From Ascarosepion bandense (Eukaryota; Mollusca; Cephalopoda; Sepiida; Sepiidae): DNA of 64,000 nucleotides. The notes beneath the pieces were generated by a model, which made no database searches, was not told where the DNA came from, and worked only from the letters and a program-made list of their open reading frames with translations. The stretch lies in NCBI GenBank assembly GCA_037127315.1, contig JBBBDQ010000443.1:2359001-2423000 (forward strand). The letters are read 5' to 3'. Of the stretch, positions 1 through 10,744 are shown one piece after another. A program made the position numbers and the translations under genes. Positions within the stretch are counted from its first letter, which is position 1, and each line of letters opens with the position of its first letter.

Positions 1-504
1 TGAAAGAAGGCAGTAAATACAAACAATATTTACATTTAGTAGATTCTGTAGAAAATCAAAACGGAAGCCAAGAACCAACTATTGCGGCAAAAAATATGAA
101 AATGAAAGCCAAAGATAAAGCTCTTGAGCAGATGAAACAACACTGGCAAGACAAACCTTTGCATGGCCAATATCCAGAACGTGCCAATAAATCCAATGTT
201 GATAAAGTTAATACTCATCGATGGTTATGTGCATCTGGATTAAAGTCTGAGACTGAAAGCTTTATTCTTGCGGCGCAAGACCAAAGTCTTTTCACTAGGA
301 ACCTTCATGCAAATATTATACATAATAATGTGGATCCAAAATGCACGTTCTGTGATAAATATCAAGAAATAATAGACCATCTAATCTCAGGATGTTCTGT
401 ACTTGCCCCAATGAATAAAAAATTGTCACAATAGCATGGGGCAATATTTACACTGGACAATGTGCAAACTTTATGAAAAATATATAAACAAACACTGGTA
501 TGAA
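1..504 (+). pseudogene. C-terminal fragment of a non-LTR retrotransposon ORF2 with zinc knuckle
   Basis: One frame is open from the window edge to a stop at 432-434. The translated segment includes HRWLCASGLKSETE and AAQDQSL, followed by a cysteine-histidine motif of the form C-x2-C-x8-H-x4-C (CTFC ... HLISGC, about 340-395). A zinc knuckle of this kind lies C-terminal to the reverse transcriptase in several LINE clades, including R2/R4/NeSL-type elements that go on to a restriction-like endonuclease. Another short frame continues the family (QYLHWTMCKLYEKY, HWYE) to about 504, so there is a frameshift or stop near 432. The expected nuclease is missing because a second LINE begins at about 505. 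Clade placement is inference; the LINE identity is fairly secure. Confidence 0.7.
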
Positions 505-981
505 ATAAAGAAAAGAGTGCTGGATTGCTATGTGATGTCAGTTTTTCAATACGGCAGTGAATGCTGGACAATATCATCGAAAATGAGGACAAAACTGGAA
601 GCAGCGGAAATATGGTTCTACAGAAGGATGTTACGGATATCGTGGACTGAGCATGCAATCAACGATGAGGTGTTGGAAAGAATGGCAACAAAAAGGAAAT
701 TGATACTGAGCATCAGTAAGAGACAACTGAAGTTCCTGGGACACACAATGAGGAAGGAGAGCTTGGAGAACCTGATACTGACTGGCCAGATAGAAGGAAA
801 GAGAGGCAAAGGAAGGCAGTGAATAACATATTTGCAGGGCCTGATCAGGTGGATGACGGAACGGGGGTTGCCAGGAGTAACAGGAGCAAACATACTAAGA
901 GCCACAAGGGATAGGGAGATGTGGAGAACCATGATCGCCTACGTCCTGAAGGGACAGGGCACATAGAAGAAGAAGAAGAAG
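505..981 (+). mobile_element. 3' end of an RTE-like LINE, 5'-truncated, inserted into the preceding LINE
   Basis: The frame from about 505 to 822 reads KKRVLDCYVMSVFQYGSE, CWTIS, RRMLRISWTEH and KRQLKFLGHTMRKE. This is the familiar C-terminal tail of RTE-type endonuclease-reverse transcriptases. The reading breaks at 822, but homology continues to the 3' end (about 905-965), which reads as gggatagggagatgtgg ... acgtcctgaagggac ... cacatag and closes in a (GAA)n tail at 966-981. The same 3' end recurs at 24050-24118 and seeds the 115-bp array at 16946-17668. The join to the upstream LINE at about 505 is abrupt and happens to keep an open frame. Confidence 0.75.
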
Positions 982-1754
982 AAACCAAAATTTCAGTTTT
1001 TCTAATTTCATGACTAATTTTTCCTGATTAAAATTTAAAATGCATGTTGGAGTTTTAATTATTCTAGAAGTGCACTCTGAAGTAAACAAGGTTGAGAAAC
1101 CCTGCCCTAGGTACGAGAAAATGTGAGGTGTCAACTATCTATGATGGCATGTTGAAAATGTTATGTCGCCAAGTATAAATGAATAACTCAACAACAGAAT
1201 CAGAATATAAGTTGTATTCCGCGGAAAGACGGTTAGTATGTACAGAAGTGATTAGTAATATTTACAATAGAAAGATACAAGAGTCCAATCCGTCGTAAGA
1301 CGTGTGTATACGTGATTACTTCCGGTATACCACCGGAAGTGTGACTAAGTCTTCACTGACTCGCACTGACTCTTCAGTAACTCATTAGAGACTCTCAAGT
1401 GACTCTCTACGACTCCCATATAGAGAATCCACCATTGCTATATATAGATGTTTAAAAAGAAAAATATTCTGATGCTTGGTCATTTGGTAAGATCTTACAA
1501 AATAACTTGTGCCCAAAAATTTCCTGCAATTCTGTGGATATATATTATTAATACCATCAGATTGATCTGTCTATTTCCTAAGGTTTGCATCATGAGCCAA
1601 AAGAAAAGCATATTAAAGCTTCACTCTTTTTAAAAGAACAAGGGGGTAAAGGGGTAAGAAAGTTAAAGACAGCAAGCCTGTCAGTTTGTTTTTTTCCTAT
1701 TTGTGGTTTCCTTTGCCCCACTTTACTTTTCATTTTTCTCTAGCATTTTTAATT
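982..1754. other. Unassigned AT-rich DNA with a possible LTR-like segment
   Basis: No gene is visible. A perfect inverted repeat with 9-bp arms (acttccggt / accggaagt, 1318-1326 and 1332-1340, 5-bp loop) lies in a segment (about 1190-1440) that resembles 16410-16650 in several short blocks, including a shared region of the form gtcgt-agacg followed by an acttcc...ccgga block. The resemblance suggests two old copies of one repeat, possibly an LTR, but no ORF, primer-binding site or polypurine tract was found. A sequence reading ggttgagaaaccctg near 1090-1104 resembles one hAT terminal inverted repeat without a partner. Confidence 0.3.
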
Positions 1755-2063
1755 CAGTCAGTTAAGTGCCATATGTGGTACACGCTTGGGCGATCATGTC
1801 TCGAAAGAGACATGACCTGACTGGGCAGAAGATTATCCCACAGTAGGTTGCCATTGCATTCTGTGGTAGACTGGTTGCCGACCAAGGCTATAGAACCCAA
1901 TCTGTCCTGTTATTTAACCCATAACTGAAGGGAAGAGACTGGTTAATACCTTTCCCAAGGGTATTTATGTATAAGTGAATGCAAGGAATACAACGGAAAT
2001 TCGAACTCGGCTTCCCGATTTATCGTTCTGAGCCGATATCCATTGCACCACGACGCACATCCC
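1755..2063 (-). mobile_element. tRNA-derived SINE (family A), near full length
   Basis: On the minus strand this ~309-bp element starts with a tRNA-like head: an A-box-like sequence (tggtgcaatgg) and a B-box-like sequence (gagttcgaatttcc). It continues through a conserved body containing ttcccttgggaaagg-like and ggcaaccagtctaccacag-like blocks and an imperfect hairpin around catgtctc-gagacatg, ending in ggcacttaactgactg. A short duplication, ttaatt, flanks it (1749-1754 and 2064-2069). RNA polymerase III would use the internal A/B boxes. This is the best-represented SINE in the window (also 3.3, 12.0, 14.6, 41.2, 43.2-44.9 and 60.0 kb). It could correspond to one of the octopus tRNA SINEs in the literature, but that match was not checked. 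Confidence 0.85.
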
Positions 2064-2555
2064 TTAATTATTTTTCTTAATTACCTTTCCTTATTTAAAC
2101 GATTTCCCTTGCTTTTCCCAATTCTGGTGTGCCAAAATAAGCAGATAGGTAGCTTATGGCTTTATATATATAATGAAAATAAGTTGGATGCTTTTATAAA
2201 TCCATTGGTAATAGCTTATTTTGTGAAGCTCTTACAGACTGCTCTTCAGACCAAATATCTCACAACAATAACATCAGTTAGATTTATCCAGACAAAAAGA
2301 ATCATGGGAGAACAAAAAAAAAATACCAGGGTAACGGGGTTAGATTTACAGTGTAAGTTATTACTGGGGTCTGTATTTTTATCCCAAGCGTGAAGATGAC
2401 TTCGGCTTGAACTTTTAGTTGACCATCCTAAAATACATGACAGTAACTTTAGGGGTTGTATTTTCACTAGAAGGATTGAATTGTCAGTTTTTTTTATTAA
2501 TTCTAATGGTAATAATAATATCTTCATTTTGTAAGTACCAATTTTCTATTGTTTT
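2064..2555. other. Unassigned AT-rich spacer
   Basis: Between the SINE and the next LINE relic I see no repeat family, RNA gene or credible coding region. Short ORFs here have no recognisable motif. Confidence 0.5.
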
Positions 2556-3032
2556 AGTTTTTTTTTTTTTTTAATCATTTCACCCCGAGCAAATGCCACT
2601 GATGGACCGGGGGGGGGGGGGTCTCCTATATAACTGTAAAAAAATTAATTAGAAGAGATTGAGGAGTACAAACTAATTAGAAAGGAGCAATAGAAAGCTG
2701 AGAATGCAGATGCGATGACAGATACATAAGTGGAGAGAAAGGGAAGGATATACGGATATAAAGGATATACGGGGGTGGGGAGAGAGCTAGAGTCCAGTGG
2801 TTAGTAGATGAGTATTGACATTGCATTTAAATTTCTAGAGGTTGTAGCCATTAGGAAAGCAAGAATATGGGAGCGAGTTCCACAGGCAGGAAGTGCGAGA
2901 GAAGAAGCTGCAGGAGTAGAATTGTCGTCTGCATTTGGCTAACCTAAGTGTGAATGGGTGGGACCCAGTTGTGAATCTGGTTGCACGAGTAAACACCTGT
3001 TGAGAGGCACCAGTGACTTAAGTTTGTATGAT
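2556..3032 (-). mobile_element. CR1/Jockey-like LINE 3' region
   Basis: The plus strand starts with a long T run (the element's A tail) followed by aatcatttcaccccgagc, the window-wide 3' terminus of LINE family L. Read on the minus strand it ends caccgggg...tgaaatgatt(A)n. The region 2790-3030 matches 28560-28800 and 7995-8165 in blocks such as ttgcatttaaatttctaga, agaagctgcaggagtagaa and gggtgggaccc. These correspond to the decayed C-terminal RT coding region that is still open at 27630-28502. A run of 12 G (about 2610-2621) has replaced part of the tail. Confidence 0.65.
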
Positions 3033-3245
3033 AATAATATTTTTATCGTGTATAATAAAAATATTACAAAAAAAGAAAAAACGGGAATAGGCGCTTATTA
3101 TTATTCTTAACAATACTAATAATACTATTTCATAAAACTTAATAACAATAATTAATAAGATTATAATAATAATGATAATTAACTAAAAAAATACATTAAA
3201 GGATATAAAGTCTTTAATGGGATTTGAGGGGTTTTTCCTAATCAA
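3033..3245. other. AT-rich spacer rich in TAATAA runs
   Basis: Low-complexity A/T sequence (about 3040-3210) with repeated ataataata and aataataat motifs. I see no gene or element. Confidence 0.4.
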
Positions 3246-3252
3246 ACTTTTA

Positions 3253-3301
<49 letters not shown>
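3246..3301. repeat. (TG)n(TA)n(TG)n compound microsatellite
   Basis: A TA core of about 26 bp is flanked on both sides by TG repeats and abuts the head of the SINE at 3302. The pattern of TG/TA tracts next to retroposon ends recurs through the window. Confidence 0.9.
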
Positions 3302-3306
<5 letters not shown>

Positions 3307-3610
3307 CGTGTCGTGGTGCAATGGATATCGGGTCGGAATGAGAAATCAGGAAGCTGAGTTCAAATTCCAGTCGAATTCCTTGCATTCACTTAAGCGCAAA
3401 TCCCCTTGGGAAAGGTATTAATCCATCTCTTCCCTCCAGTTATGGGTTAAATAATAGGACAGATTGGGTTCTATAGCCTTGGTTGGCAACCAGTCTACCA
3501 CAAAAAGCAATGGCAACCTACTGCAGGATAATCTTCTGCCCAGTCAGTCATGTCTCTTTCAAGACATGATCGCCCAAGCATGTATCACGTATGGCACTTA
3601 AGTGACTGAT
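3302..3610 (+). mobile_element. tRNA-derived SINE (family A), near full length
   Basis: Plus-strand copy with an A-box-like tggtgcaatggatatcgg and a B-box-like gagttcaaattcc. The conserved body includes ttgggaaaggtattaatcc, gggttaaataata and ggcaaccagtctaccac, and the 3' hairpin region (catgtctctttcaagacatg) ends at ggcacttaagtgactgataa. The terminal TGATAA runs into a (TA)n tract. Mutations in the boxes are few, so this is a fairly young copy. Confidence 0.85.
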
Positions 3611-3643
3611 AAATATATATATATATTCAGTTAGATTGGTATG

Positions 3644-3689
3644 AGTTTAAGACCCTGGGTTTCACGTGTTTGCGATCATCAGACAAACT
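3644..3689 (-). ncRNA. Type-I hammerhead ribozyme-like motif, intact core, GUC cleavage site
   Basis: Minus-strand reading: stem I strand AGTTT (3689-3685), core CTGATGA (3682-3676), a weak stem II closed by CG pairs, GAA (3663-3661), then ACCCAGGGT (3660-3652). The last is a self-complementary 9-mer forming a minimal stem III, followed by C as the cleavage nucleotide (GUC, 3651). AAACT (3648-3644) closes stem I. The core agrees with the CUGANGA...GAA...UH rule. A very short palindromic stem III is typical of hammerheads in Penelope-like elements, which are thought to act as dimers. Stem II is only 2-3 bp here, so activity is uncertain. Confidence 0.55.
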
Positions 3690-4083
3690 GATTGATTTTT
3701 ATTTAAATATTGGATATATGTAAGGCTGCATATGTTGGTGTATTTTTGTGGAAGTGGGAGGAAAATTTGTTGTCATGACATCTGTCATACAAATGCAAAC
3801 ATAGATACACACTTGTACACCCACTGACATATGTAGACACACACACGCGCTCACCCATCAGGGCTCACCCAAACATAATTATATGTGAACAGTATGGGGC
3901 TTGGCATATATATGTATATGTGTGCGATTGTGTACATTTGATTGGTGTATTCAAAACCCTATTTGAATTCACCAATCAAATGCGTATGTATGTACACAAC
4001 GGCACAAATTTTCCTCCCACTTCCACAAAAATACACCAATATACACAGCCCTACATATATCCAATATTTTTACAAAATTAATC

Positions 4084-4129
4084 AGTTTGCCTGACAATCG
4101 CAAAAGCGTGAAACCCAGGGTAACCAACT
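4084..4129 (+). ncRNA. Hammerhead-like motif, mutated core, partner of the 3644-3689 copy
   Basis: Core CTGACAA (4091-4097) departs from CUGANGA at the catalytic G8 (A here). Stem II is better than in the partner (CGC-AAAA-GCG, flanked by T-T). GAA (4110-4112) and ACCCAGGGT (4113-4121) are unchanged, followed by A17. Stem I can form AGTT/AACT. Loss of G8 predicts an inactive ribozyme. Confidence 0.45.
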
Positions 4130-4251
4130 CACACCAGTCGAACTGAATATGTGTCACTGATATTGAGCACTTTCAACTAAGTATCGCACATATATAAATA
4201 ATATATGTATAACAAATTGCATAGATAGATAGATATCTAAATCTAATCTAA

Positions 4252-4946
4252 TCTAAACTTATTTATATATAGAACTTTGTGTGTGTGTATCCGTTACCTA
4301 TAGACTCCGAAACGGCTGAACCAAATTTTCTTGAAAATTTACACAGTTGTACTATAAGTGTCTGTGAGTGTTCTTAGCTTGGTTTTGTGTCAAAGTACCC
4401 CTGATAAATATCGAAAATCGATAATCAAAAAAAATGGGTTATAGTAGGAGTGGTTCGATTTTAATCAAATTTGATACACTCATAGACAAAGACATAAGAA
4501 ACGATATTCAGAAGTTTCAAGGTTGCAGTTCTTACAATAGTGCAGAAAATCAATAATATATCTATATATAAAAGGCAAGATGTTTGTGTGTGTGTCTGTT
4601 TATCTGCCTGTGTGTCTATTTTTTGCAGCCCTTTTATTTTAGTTTTTGCTTCGGGTTTGGCTCTAAGTAGGTATAATTGCAGTTCTTAGTCTCAGCCATG
4701 ATGCCATTTACTCAGAAGACTTATTTAGCCTTCAAAATTCAGTTTATGGCGAAAAAACTCATTTGATATCGATAGCAGGAAATCAAAATTTGACTTACAT
4801 CCATTCATTTTTCTTTCAGTTTACGGTTTCGCTTTAACTGGAAATAACTATTGCTTTTTAGTCTTTCATGCCAATGTCCAAAGAGTCTGAACTCTAGGAC
4901 CATAGATTAGTTTTAAAGCTTTCACTACACCCGAGCAACTGCCAGT
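4252..4946 (+). mobile_element. Non-autonomous Helitron-like element, copy 1 (3' end lost)
   Basis: It starts A|TCTAAACTTATTTATA and runs collinear with the complete copies at 9529-10258 and 21966-22689. Shared blocks include tagactccgaaacggctgaa, cgataatcaaaaaa, ataaaaggcaagatgtttg, ctctaagtaggtataattg and ctttaactggaaat-aactattgc. It stops in cacccgagcaactgccag at a (TA)n tract, so the terminal CTAG is missing. There is no Rep/helicase coding. The TC start and the 3' hairpin followed by CTAG in the sister copies support the Helitron call. Confidence 0.7.
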
Positions 4947-4977
4947 ATATATATATTTATATTGATATACATACACA

Positions 4978-5024
<47 letters not shown>

Positions 5025-5027
5025 GTG
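4947..5027. repeat. (TA)n and (CA)n microsatellites
   Basis: About 15 consecutive CA units at 4980-5011, flanked by short TA runs. They replace the 3' terminus of the Helitron copy. Confidence 0.9.
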
Positions 5028-5189
5028 TATTCAAGCAGCAATCCCTCTATTATGCAAGTTTCATTAAAAATGACTGATAAGGTGCTGTGCTTAAGCTTAT
5101 CATTTAATTTTCTCTTGCGTTCTTATAACTTTTGTACTTTCTGGATGTAAAAACACTTTTTGAAAATGTTTAGGGTAAAATGAATAAAA

Positions 5190-5400
5190 GTTCTTGTCAT
5201 TTTTTTTATTACAATGATGATTACTTTGTACAATGTCTGCAGATATGTGGGAAAGGCAATGGTTATCTCTAGTTTTGAACAAGTCAAGATTGTAGTGACC
5301 AGGGAAGGACCTTCTTGGCAATGGGGTCCACAAAGAAATGGTTCATAGGAAGAAGCTGCTCAAGTATAACTTACGTCTCACCAATGAAATACGAAGGGAA
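5190..5400 (-). pseudogene. LINE reverse transcriptase C-terminal relic
   Basis: Minus-strand translation gives WTPLPRRSFPGHYNLDLFKT, a close relative of the plus-strand relics near 61130-61200 and 62480-62550 (WNPLPRGYF..HYTLNLFKSR). This is the usual end of CR1/Jockey-type RT proteins. The 3' untranslated part with attgtacaaagtaatcatcattg matches the tgtacaaggtgaaaatcattg tail at 61270 and 62630. Confidence 0.6.
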
Positions 5401-6894
5401 TGAGGGTGGCTTGCTACCATGTGCATGGCATGGTGGGTCCTAATTGAGAAGGTTAGAACTGGTGGAGTTAAAGAATGCAGTTCATCTGAACACTTTCCAT
5501 GAAATTAGCAATAAAGCAGTGAGAGGCTTGCGACATCCCATCTGTGAGGAAGGGGCTGCAGGGTAGAAAATAATTCATCCACAAGAATGGGTGCAAAGAC
5601 GCTTTTGGACTATCAAGACTGAAAAGGGAAGACCGTGCAGCTCCTACCCATATATGATAGTAGCAGTTCGTTTTTGGCCTGGTCTGGCTCTTGTTTATTA
5701 ATAAAGAACTATCATTCATCTCAAAGTAGATAAACTGAAAATATCTTATAATTCTGCTTCTTCCTCTCTTAGCACAACTGTTACATCTTGCCAATACCTA
5801 ATAAATAATGGAATATTCTATTTTAATTGTGGAAATAAAGAAAAGACAAATCAAAGATGCTACTTGGTTTCAGTGAGAAAATGAAAGAAAGAAAGGAAGA
5901 TAGAAGTGTTTAACATCTTCTGCCAATACCTCATAAAAATGGATTATTTTGTTTTGATCAAGTGTGGAAAAACAGGAAAGACATATTAGAGATACTACTT
6001 GGTGTCAGTCAGAAAATGAAAGAAGAGAAGAGAAGATAAAAGTGTTTAATCTATTTCAGTGAAATGGAAGAAGTTGTCAATTTCAGATATTTTCATTTGT
6101 ACCCCCTTACTTCTTAAAATAATGACTAGCATTCATATTTATGATTGTTATTGCAATATTTTTTAAAGGTTGTTAAGTGCAAATATCTAACAATATGATA
6201 GGGAATTTCTGCAGATATTTTATTGTCATAGAACTTGCTATGAGCTTCTTCAGTCATTAAGTGAAAAGTTAAGATTTATCAGAAAATTAAAATAGAAGAA
6301 TCATGGGTATTTCTAGTAAATTTAATTTATATTCACTCAGTTCGTTTAGCCCGAGTTAAAATGATATTATGGAAAGAGAATTAAGTAATGTCAAAAAAAG
6401 ATAATGGCTAACAAAAAAGCAATCCTCTTTTTTTTTTTATTTGTATGTTCCTGCAAGAGATTTTCTTATCATGCATCTGCAGAAGAGCCCACATAAAATC
6501 CAAAAATAAAGTTGTTGTCTTTAGAAGCTATTCTAGTTATAGCATCTGAAATTGCAGAGCTTCACTGAAGAGCTGTTTGATTTGTGACTTAATCCAACAA
6601 GGAGCGGAGAAGGTGTGTGCACACAGAAAGAATACAATCATCTGAATAATCTTGGGGTGTCTTTTGATTTACTGGCCATGTGCAACATCTGATTTCCTCT
6701 TGCATCAAAATGCAGTATATTTAGGATGGGAGGACAGGTGTAAAGTTTTTGAGGATTATTTTACCTTTGCTAAGATTGTTATCTTCACCTGCAAATAATC
6801 CTTCTTTTGGCCCACAGGTGATTTTGCAAATAAATAATTACAAAACTCTTTTAGCTGTAAATGTATTACATCATCACTTAACATTTTGATTATC
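5401..6894. other. Unassigned DNA with one local duplication
   Basis: No gene recognised. Segments starting at 5790 and 5922 (gccaatacct...) are a 132-bp direct tandem duplication that runs to about 6055; both contain tacttggt-tcagt-agaaaatgaaaga and end aagtgttta. The rest is AT-rich without family resemblance to other parts of the window. Confidence 0.45.
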
Positions 6895-7420
6895 CTCACC
6901 ATCTTAGGTCTTTTTTATTTTTTAGATTTTTTTTTATTTTAAATATTTTCCTTTACTTTTTTCTTTCTTGTTTATAGAACTGGCCATATGTTGTCTTTTT
7001 CTTTCTTTTTCTTCAAACAACATTTTCCTTTCTCCTTTTTTATTTCTTCCTTATAGAAGCTTCCATTTTTCTTTATTATATTTTTCTTCTTATTTCTTCC
7101 TCTTTTTCTTTTTCTTTTTATTTCCTTTTTGTCTTTTTCTTTTTCTATTTTCTTTCTATTTCCTTTCTTCCTCTTTTTATTTTTTTTCCCTTTTTGTCTT
7201 TTTCGTTTTTTTTCTATTTTTTCCTTATTTATAAAACTTTCCTTTTTTTCTTATTTTATTTCTTCATTTTTTTATAGATGTTTCCATTTCTCATTTCCTT
7301 GTTTTTTTCTTTTTCTCCGCATATTTTACTGATGTAGCTACTTTTGTTTGTTTTTCTTTTCTTTCTTCTCTTTATCTCTTTTTCTTTTTCTCAACCTCTT
7401 TCTTTTTTTACTTTTTGATG
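6895..7420. repeat. Degenerate polypyrimidine (CTTTTT)n tract
   Basis: About 500 bp, largely T and C on the plus strand, with loose ttctttttc repetition. Long Phe/Leu/Ser-rich open frames here only reflect the lack of purines. The purine-rich strand could form triplex or H-DNA. Confidence 0.85.
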
Positions 7421-7747
7421 TAATGAACAGGCATACACCTTGGTTTCCCCTTGCAGGAATATGATTGGCTGGTGTCAACCATAAATACAGACTAGGACTA
7501 CGCCTATTAGAATGCCTATTGCATAAGTCTACACCTAAGCATACTGCATACGATTATGATGAGTACCAGTCTATTACGTCTACTTGCTAGATTCTCCTAC
7601 CTGGTTACCTTGCCGAAACCACTTAGCTACTTTGAATAATTTATATATCCCTTTCCGGAACATATCACTTTTAATGTTTCTTTTTTTTTCTCTCTATTTC
7701 TATCATCTTCTTCGTCCATTCTTATTTCCAACCATTTTGGTTATATT
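7421..7747. other. Unassigned spacer
   Basis: No repeat family, RNA gene or coding region recognised between the polypyrimidine tract and the next LINE tail. Confidence 0.4.
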
Positions 7748-8165
7748 GTTTTTTTTTTTGTTATTTTTTTAATCGTTTCACCCCAAGCAAGGCGGTACTG
7801 CCACTCATGTGCAGGGTGCTACATAAGAGCAAAAATTTAGGCAAGAGGAGAGCGAAGAGAAAGACGGCCCAGCTACAGTGGGTGTCAGAGAAAGGGAAAG
7901 AGAAGGACGGGAACACAGCTGTGAAGACAGTTGCTAAGGCAGAAAGAAAGAAAAAGAAGATAGAACAAGATACACAGTGTGATGTAGAAAGAACTGGAGT
8001 CAAGTGGATAAGAGATGGGTTTTGACCTTGCATTTAAATACCTGGAAATTGTAGCTGTCAGGAAAGCCAAAAGAAGCTGCTGGAGTAGAATTGACGGCTG
8101 CATTTGGTTGATCTAACTGTAAGTGGGTGAAACCTTGTTGCCAGTCTGGTTGCACGAGTAAATTC
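7748..8165 (-). mobile_element. CR1/Jockey-like LINE 3' region (family L, subtype a)
   Basis: The minus strand ends with tagcaccctgcacatgagtgg, ccgccttgcttggggtgaaacg and an A tail. The upstream part (7980-8165) matches the 2790-3030 and 28560-28800 relics of the RT C-terminus (for example ttgcatttaaatacctggaaattg). Several frames are open by chance; none retains a full RT motif. Confidence 0.65.
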
Positions 8166-8560
8166 TAGATATGATAGTGATATAATAGTGACAGGCTTAT
8201 AAGATTATGTATGTGGAACTTCCTCCTTACAATTGGAATACAGAACGAATTAGTATGGTTTAGCTCCATTGATTCAGCTTAGCAGGCCCTATCTGTAAAG
8301 GACTGAATTGGTGGAAACAATGAATAGATTTCATCCAAATATTTACTAAGCGTTGCTTAGATGTGGCACAAGGCCAAAGGTATGGGGTACCCAGTGATGA
8401 TTGCAACTCACTACTCAGTTGCAATAGATTCTAGCAAGACAAGCTTGCTAACCATTACACCACGTTGGGGTGCCTAATAAAAATAGTGATAGAGTAGTAA
8501 GAGGCTTGCAACATTGTGTATATGGAACTTCTTCCTTACAAATGGAATACAGAATCAGTG
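8166..8560. repeat. Two diverged direct repeats around a possible tRNA-like relic
   Basis: Segments at about 8163-8250 and 8476-8560 share gtgata...ag-aggctt, tatggaacttc-tccttaca and tggaatacagaa. Between them, on the minus strand, ggtgtaatggttagcaagc (about 8445-8465) resembles a tRNA A-box, and gagttgcaatc is a poor B-box. The unit could be an old SINE dimer, but evidence is weak. Confidence 0.3.
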
Positions 8561-8767
8561 GGGGGTTGTTGTGAGAATGAGGCTGAGTCTTGATATTATT
8601 TTGTCATCAGAAAAAAGACGCACACCATCTTTCAGACAGGATGATCCAACCAAACAATATTTCAGAATTTTTAAGAAGAAATTTCCAAAAGGTTATTTGC
8701 CAGTCACTATTAATTTTCATCAGAGTTTTGGTTAAGGTCAGAAACTGAGGGCAGAACAAATTGACTA

Positions 8768-9190
8768 ATACTAGCGGAACCCGTGGAATTTCCACGGAAG
8801 AATAATTATGATTTTCTGGAAAAATTTTACTTTGTCATACTACAAATGATAGTAACATCTTCAAACATAAAGATATTGGATAATAAAATAACGATAACAC
8901 AGAGTGTAATTTTTCCCATAGAAGTTACTTTACTGTAATCTTATATTATATTAAGCAGTGTATGCACAAACCATAACCAAAGTACTGTATGCTATTTTGT
9001 AAGAGAAAATTTTGTTTTTAGTTACTGAAAAATTTTTGCTTCTGTGCCCATTGTAAACAGAAAAGACCAACTGAGTAATGTCCAAGGGTGTAGAGGCCAT
9101 AAATTTTGTTATTAAGTCGCGGGATACGACAACAAACCTACCTATTTTTATTATATTGTACAGTACACACACATATACACACACACAATT
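8768..9190 (-). mobile_element. Possible second Helitron-like family, 3' end at 8768
   Basis: On the minus strand the sequence ends with a strong hairpin (ccgtggaa / ttccacgg, 1-nt loop, about 8779-8795), followed by gttccg and CTAG|T, the Helitron 3' signature. The other end is not clear; a TG-rich segment near 9165-9190 resembles the TG-rich beginnings of the larger Helitrons. No coding capacity is seen. Confidence 0.4.
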
Positions 9191-9528
9191 ACTGCTACAA
9201 CCACCAGCTTAAGCAGCTACTGCTACGGTAATGCTATAGGCTCTCTCTTTTTACTCTCTCACTCTTTACTACCCTTCCATTTGGCAAAGGTAAGAGAAAG
9301 GCTGAGGAGTGTAGCATTTAAAAAGATAGAGGGGAAGGAAAAGCTCTTATAGAGAGTAAGCGGTGTTACGGATGAAGGAACTAAGTAACTAAGAAAGGAA
9401 CAAGCAGAATTATTATATGATGTTTGATTTTGCAAGCAAAGATTTGTGTGTGTTTTCCATGCCTGCTAATGGTTCTAAAATGGTTATTAAGTCCTATAAG
9501 GGAGGAGCATGTTTTCCCACATGGAACA
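9191..9528. other. Unassigned spacer
   Basis: Short pyrimidine-rich and purine-rich runs (9240-9270 and 9290-9360), with no recognised gene or repeat. Confidence 0.4.
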
Positions 9529-9913
9529 CTAGCAAGATAGCCCAGCCTTGCTCGGGTGTAATAAAAGCTTTAAAACTAATCCATGGTCCTGGAGCTCAGA
9601 CTCTTTAGACATTGGCATGAAAGACTAAAAAGCAATAGTTGTTTCCAGTTAAAGCGAAACCGTAGACTGAAAGGAAAATGAATGGATGTAAGTCAAATTT
9701 TGATTTCCTGGTATCGATATCAAATAAGTTTTTTTCGTCATAAACTGAATTTTGAAGGCTAAATAAGTCCTCTGGGTAAATGGTATCATGGCTGAGACTA
9801 AGAACTACAATTATACCTACTTAGAGCCAAACCTGAAGCAAAAACTAAAATAAAAGGGCTGAAAAAATACAGACATAGAGGCAGATAAACAGACACACAC
9901 ACAAACATCTTGC

Positions 9914-9963
<50 letters not shown>

Positions 9964-10258
9964 CAGTTTTCTGCACTATTGTAAGAACTGCAACCTTGAA
10001 ACTTCTGAATATCGTTTCTTATGTCTTTGTCTATGAGTGTATCAAATTTGATTAAAATTGAACCACTCCTTCTATAACCTGATTTTTTCGATTATCGATT
10101 TTCGATATTTATCGGGGGTACCTCAACACAAAACCTAGCTAAGAATTTTCAAGAAAATCGGTTCAGTCATTCCGGAGTTTATAGGTAATGGATACACACA
10201 CACACACACACACACATACACACACATAGACAAAGTTCCCTTTATAAATAAGTTTAGA
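9529..10258 (-). mobile_element. Non-autonomous Helitron-like element, copy 2, both ends intact
   Basis: Read on the minus strand, the 730-bp element begins A|TCTAAACTTA (10258) and ends with the hairpin cccgagcaaggctggg, about ten bases and CTAG|T (9532-9529). Insertion between A and T with no target duplication, a TC start and CTRR after a GC hairpin are the standard Helitron hallmarks, and all are seen here. It aligns end to end with 21966-22689. An internal (TA)n of about 45 bp (9916-9960) has expanded. The open frame across the 3' end (9417-9608) is incidental. Confidence 0.8.
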
Positions 10259-10744
10259 TAAGAGAAGTTTTGGCAGCTGGCAGTGTTCAGCCTTGTAGAA
10301 CTTTCTATTTTCCACTCCTTTTCTTTACTTTATGAGGAAGTTTACTTCAAAGCCTACATATGTCTTCAATTTTTTTCTCTTCTTTCTTGGTCCTGGGTCT
10401 GACGGTAAACTGCATCTGGCAGCATGGCCACTGATTGGGAAATTGTGAGTAGCATGGAACTACTTCTTAATTGCTGTTGTTCCCAGGTCCACACTAACCC
10501 AGAGTGATAGCACCTGTTAGGGTCCCAACTTTGAGCAAATAGTTTATCCCCAAACTGAGGTCAAAACACTATAAAATTATAAAAATAAACTTTTATAGAA
10601 AAATATACATTTTTGAAGGAAAAATTATTACCAGCAATACATTTTTGAATACAAAACTAAAAGACATCTTCAGTTTTCTAAAATTAAAAAAGATAAAAAA
10701 AAAACAACTTTTCATCAAATTCTGAGTAAATCAACCTTCTCATT
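10259..10744. other. Unassigned spacer
   Basis: I see no gene. The segment 10615-10690 (attaccagcaataca...) weakly resembles 21700-21725, suggesting a shared old repeat. Confidence 0.35.

Larger units (their letters stand above)
3625..4148. repeat. Large imperfect inverted repeat carrying two hammerhead-like motifs (Penelope-type module)
   Basis: Arms 3625-3771 and 4004-4148 are reverse complements at roughly 80% identity. They share attcag-t, accctgggtttcacg, attggatatatgta and gtatttttgtggaagtgggaggaaaat. A second, tighter inverted repeat sits in the middle (catttgattggtg / caccaatcaaatg, near 3936-3982), so the palindrome was probably continuous before 160 bp of CA-rich DNA entered the left half (about 3772-3930). 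Each arm contains one hammerhead-like core, on opposite strands. Penelope-like elements are known for inverted, partial LTR-like ends with hammerhead ribozymes. No RT is present here. Confidence 0.6.

Noticed and set aside
436..822. A single 128-codon gene
   Set aside because: The frame is a chance fusion of the end of one LINE (to about 504) with the inside of an RTE-like LINE.
6968..7332. Membrane-protein-like frames rich in Phe and Leu
   Set aside because: Pure composition effect of a polypyrimidine tract; the same holds for 36737-37081 and 41895-42315.
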